A model generated the notes under the pieces. That model did not search any database. It saw only the letters and a list, made by a program, of their open reading frames with translations, and was not told where the DNA came from. Shown piece by piece: positions 62,620 to 64,000 of a stretch of DNA of 64,000 nucleotides. Position 1 is the stretch's first letter; each line of letters opens with the position of its first letter. This stretch comes from Rhodobiaceae bacterium UBA4490 (GTDB lineage: Bacteria > Pseudomonadota > Alphaproteobacteria > Parvibaculales > Parvibaculaceae): positions 85,292 through 149,291 of the forward strand of contig DGNO01000005.1 in NCBI GenBank assembly GCA_002389665.1, given 5' to 3'. A program made the translations under genes and the position numbers.

Positions 62620-63723
62620 CTAATCGTCGAACAAGTGCCACCGCGCCCAGCGCCCGTGGAAATCGGCGCGGCCGATTTCGGTGTCGATACCCTGCGGCCA
62701 GAGGCGGAGGCGAAGGGCGGCGGAGCTTGTATCTTTCGCATCGGCTTCCATGGAAAACCAGGCAAGAGGCGCTTCATCGCTCGCGTGCTCTGCGGCATCT
62801 TCCATGATCTTTTCGATCTCAGCTTTCGTTTTCTGCGGCAGGTATTGCCAGACGATGGTGTGGAAGAGAAGCCGTACGCGGCCGCTCTTACCGGGTGTTG
62901 AAAAATGCTCTGCGATCCATGCCGCAGCATCCGCTCTTTCCGCCTCAAGGCCCGCTTCAGCGGTCGCTTTCAACGCGGCTTCTATCCGCGCAAGGCGTGC
63001 CGTCTGATCCGGCCAAATGTAAGAGAGCAGCCGTTCGCGCGCCTTAACATCCGAGGCGGGCAGGGGATTGAGATCGCAGCCCCGGCGCGCGCCGATTTTA
63101 AGCGGGGCGCCGAGCGGCGGCAGCGGTCCTTCCCAGCGCGAGGTGACTGTGACGGGCAAGGCGCCGTCCCGGCGGCGCATGCCTTCCGGCGTTTCAAGCT
63201 CGTAAGCATAGCGGTCGAAGGAAAGATTGAGCGCCGCGCTGGCACCGATCTCGTAAATGTCGAGGGGCAGGCGGGTTTTCTCGGCGATATGAAGCACCCC
63301 GCCAAGCAGCGCGCTCGAGCGGGAGACTTCATTCGTCTGCGGCGCGCTTTCAAGCCAGGCCGTGAGGAAAGCGTCTTCCGCTTCTATCGCCGCTTCAAGT
63401 GCCGACTTGAGCGCAGCATCGTCTACGCTCACCGGCGGATAGACCTCTTGCAGCACGGCGCTGCCCGCGCGCAGCAAGGCATGGAAAGCTCCTGCCGCAC
63501 GCAGCGCCAGGGCATCGGAGGCAGGATCGCGCCCTTCTTCCGCGCTCCAGCCCAGCACTTTGGTGCCAAAGGCGCTCTTGCGGCTCAAAAGCGAAGGAAG
63601 CAGGCGGCAGACCCGCCCGGTGAAGGGCGAGCCCAGCGCCTCGCAAGCCGCAGCTTGCTTGGCAAAATGTTCCGGCACGGAAAGGCGCTCTTTGTTTTTG
63701 TTGCTATCCAAAGCCGTACTCAT
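62620..63723 (-). CDS. DUF2332 family protein
   Basis: A 367-residue protein of the DUF2332 family, recognised from the N-terminal FAKQAAACEALGSPFTGRV block, the middle EIGASAALNLSFDRY (a SAM-methyltransferase-like glycine loop) and the C-terminal VRLLFHTIVWQYLP. The function is not established. The ATG overlaps the stop of the upstream citrate synthase gene (63720-63723), so the two are co-translated. No signal peptide is present. Confidence 0.88.
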   Translation of the reverse strand: MSTALDSNKNKERLSVPEHFAKQAAACEALGSPFTGRVCRLLPSLLSRKSAFGTKVLGWSAEEGRDPASDALALRAAGAFHALLRAGSAVLQEVYPPVSVDDAALKSALEAAIEAEDAFLTAWLESAPQTNEVSRSSALLGGVLHIAEKTRLPLDIYEIGASAALNLSFDRYAYELETPEGMRRRDGALPVTVTSRWEGPLPPLGAPLKIGARRGCDLNPLPASDVKARERLLSYIWPDQTARLARIEAALKATAEAGLEAERADAAAWIAEHFSTPGKSGRVRLLFHTIVWQYLPQKTKAEIEKIMEDAAEHASDEAPLAWFSMEADAKDTSSAALRLRLWPQGIDTEIGRADFHGRWARWHLFDD

Positions 63724-64000
63724 GCGGCCTCCTCCGGTTCCCGGCCGATGTAAAGCGAGGCGGGGCGGATGAGGCGGCCGATGCGCTGCTGTTCCAGTGC
63801 ATGGGCCGTCCAGCCGACGATCCGGCCCATGGCAAAAAGAGGCGTGAAGGCGCTGCGCGGCATGGCAAGCCCGTCGAGCAGCATGGCCGTGTAGAACTCG
63901 ACATTCGTTTCAAGCGGCCTGTCGGGCTTGCGCGCCTTGAGGGCGGCAAGGGCGGCTTTTTCGACGGCCCGGGCAAGCGCCAGTTTCTCGCCCGACGGTT
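63720..64000 (-). CDS. Citrate synthase family protein, C-terminal end (cut by window edge)
   Basis: Reading the minus strand inward from the window edge gives 92 codons ending in TGA at 63720-63722. The sequence carries YTAMLLDGLAMPRSAFTPLF, AMGRIVGWTAHALEQ and RLIRPASLYIG, the C-terminal signature of citrate or 2-methylcitrate synthase, with the catalytic helix lying further upstream. The N-terminal part lies outside the window, so which of the two activities it has cannot be decided. The stop is coupled to the DUF2332 start by an ATGA overlap. Confidence 0.85.
   Translation of the reverse strand, partial: PSGEKLALARAVEKAALAALKARKPDRPLETNVEFYTAMLLDGLAMPRSAFTPLFAMGRIVGWTAHALEQQRIGRLIRPASLYIGREPEEAA

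Noticed and set aside
1..64000. CRISPR arrays, tRNA or rRNA genes, insertion sequences, prophage
   Set aside because: No regularly spaced repeats, tRNA T-loop/cloverleaf pattern, transposase or phage structural gene was seen.

Overview
The window is 64 kb of GC-rich (roughly 60 %), densely packed chromosomal DNA from an alphaproteobacterium. This rests on alphaproteobacterial gene families and gene order: DUF2093 after xseA, DUF4170 next to a lipid A/Kdo cluster, a DUF3035 (BamF-like) lipoprotein after ileS-lspA, a TipF-like EAL protein, a lone cheY-cheZ pair, and CtrA-like TTAA-N7-TTAA sites. The many short-chain dehydrogenases, acyl-CoA enzymes and MarR regulators suggest a Hyphomicrobiales/Parvibaculales-like heterotroph, but the genus cannot be fixed from the sequence. 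I see no rRNA, tRNA, CRISPR array, prophage or insertion sequence.

Region by region. 1-12.2 kb: catabolic and stress genes (marR with a PEP-mutase-like enzyme, AhpD-like and VOC proteins, a PuuR-like regulator divergent from an omega-amino-acid aminotransferase, a DUF4424 protein, two SDRs, an OmpA-like lipoprotein, MsrQ, glutathione peroxidase, ChaC, a C69 peptidase). A candidate small RNA lies at 4.8 kb. 12.3-15.8 kb: motility and polarity (TipF-like EAL protein, HAD-IIA hydrolase, CheZ, CheY). 16.1-27.8 kb: a housekeeping block of ribF, ileS, lspA, DUF3035 lipoprotein, an M16 peptidase pair, pgi and mutL. 28-38.4 kb: a dihaem peroxidase and a chemoreceptor, rsmD/rluB/tadA, an acyl-CoA dehydrogenase, a GST, a triple-PAS histidine kinase and an APH-fold kinase.

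38.6-46 kb: an MscS channel and then an accessory block of two paralogous glycine-rich lipoproteins followed by a TpsB-type outer-membrane transporter. AT-richer, strongly structured intergenic DNA surrounds the block, and a second APH-fold kinase sits upstream of it. This is the most unusual part of the window. It looks like a two-partner-secretion-type module whose only candidate cargoes are lipoproteins with Leu-x-Gly-Gly tetrapeptide repeats.

46-58.8 kb: purD divergent from xseA-DUF2093-M23 peptidase, then on the minus strand a compact envelope cluster read pmbA, cysQ-like, DUF4170, msbA-like, DUF374 acyltransferase, waaA, lpxK, lpxL-like. Together these make, acylate and flip Kdo-lipid A. 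58.9-64 kb: MAPEG protein divergent from a macrodomain protein across a 21-bp palindrome, a DUF6101-like protein, an enoyl-CoA hydratase with a MarR regulator whose start codon lies inside a 14-bp inverted repeat, an AT-richer secreted SH3-like orphan, a DUF2332 protein, and the C-terminal end of a citrate synthase cut by the window edge.
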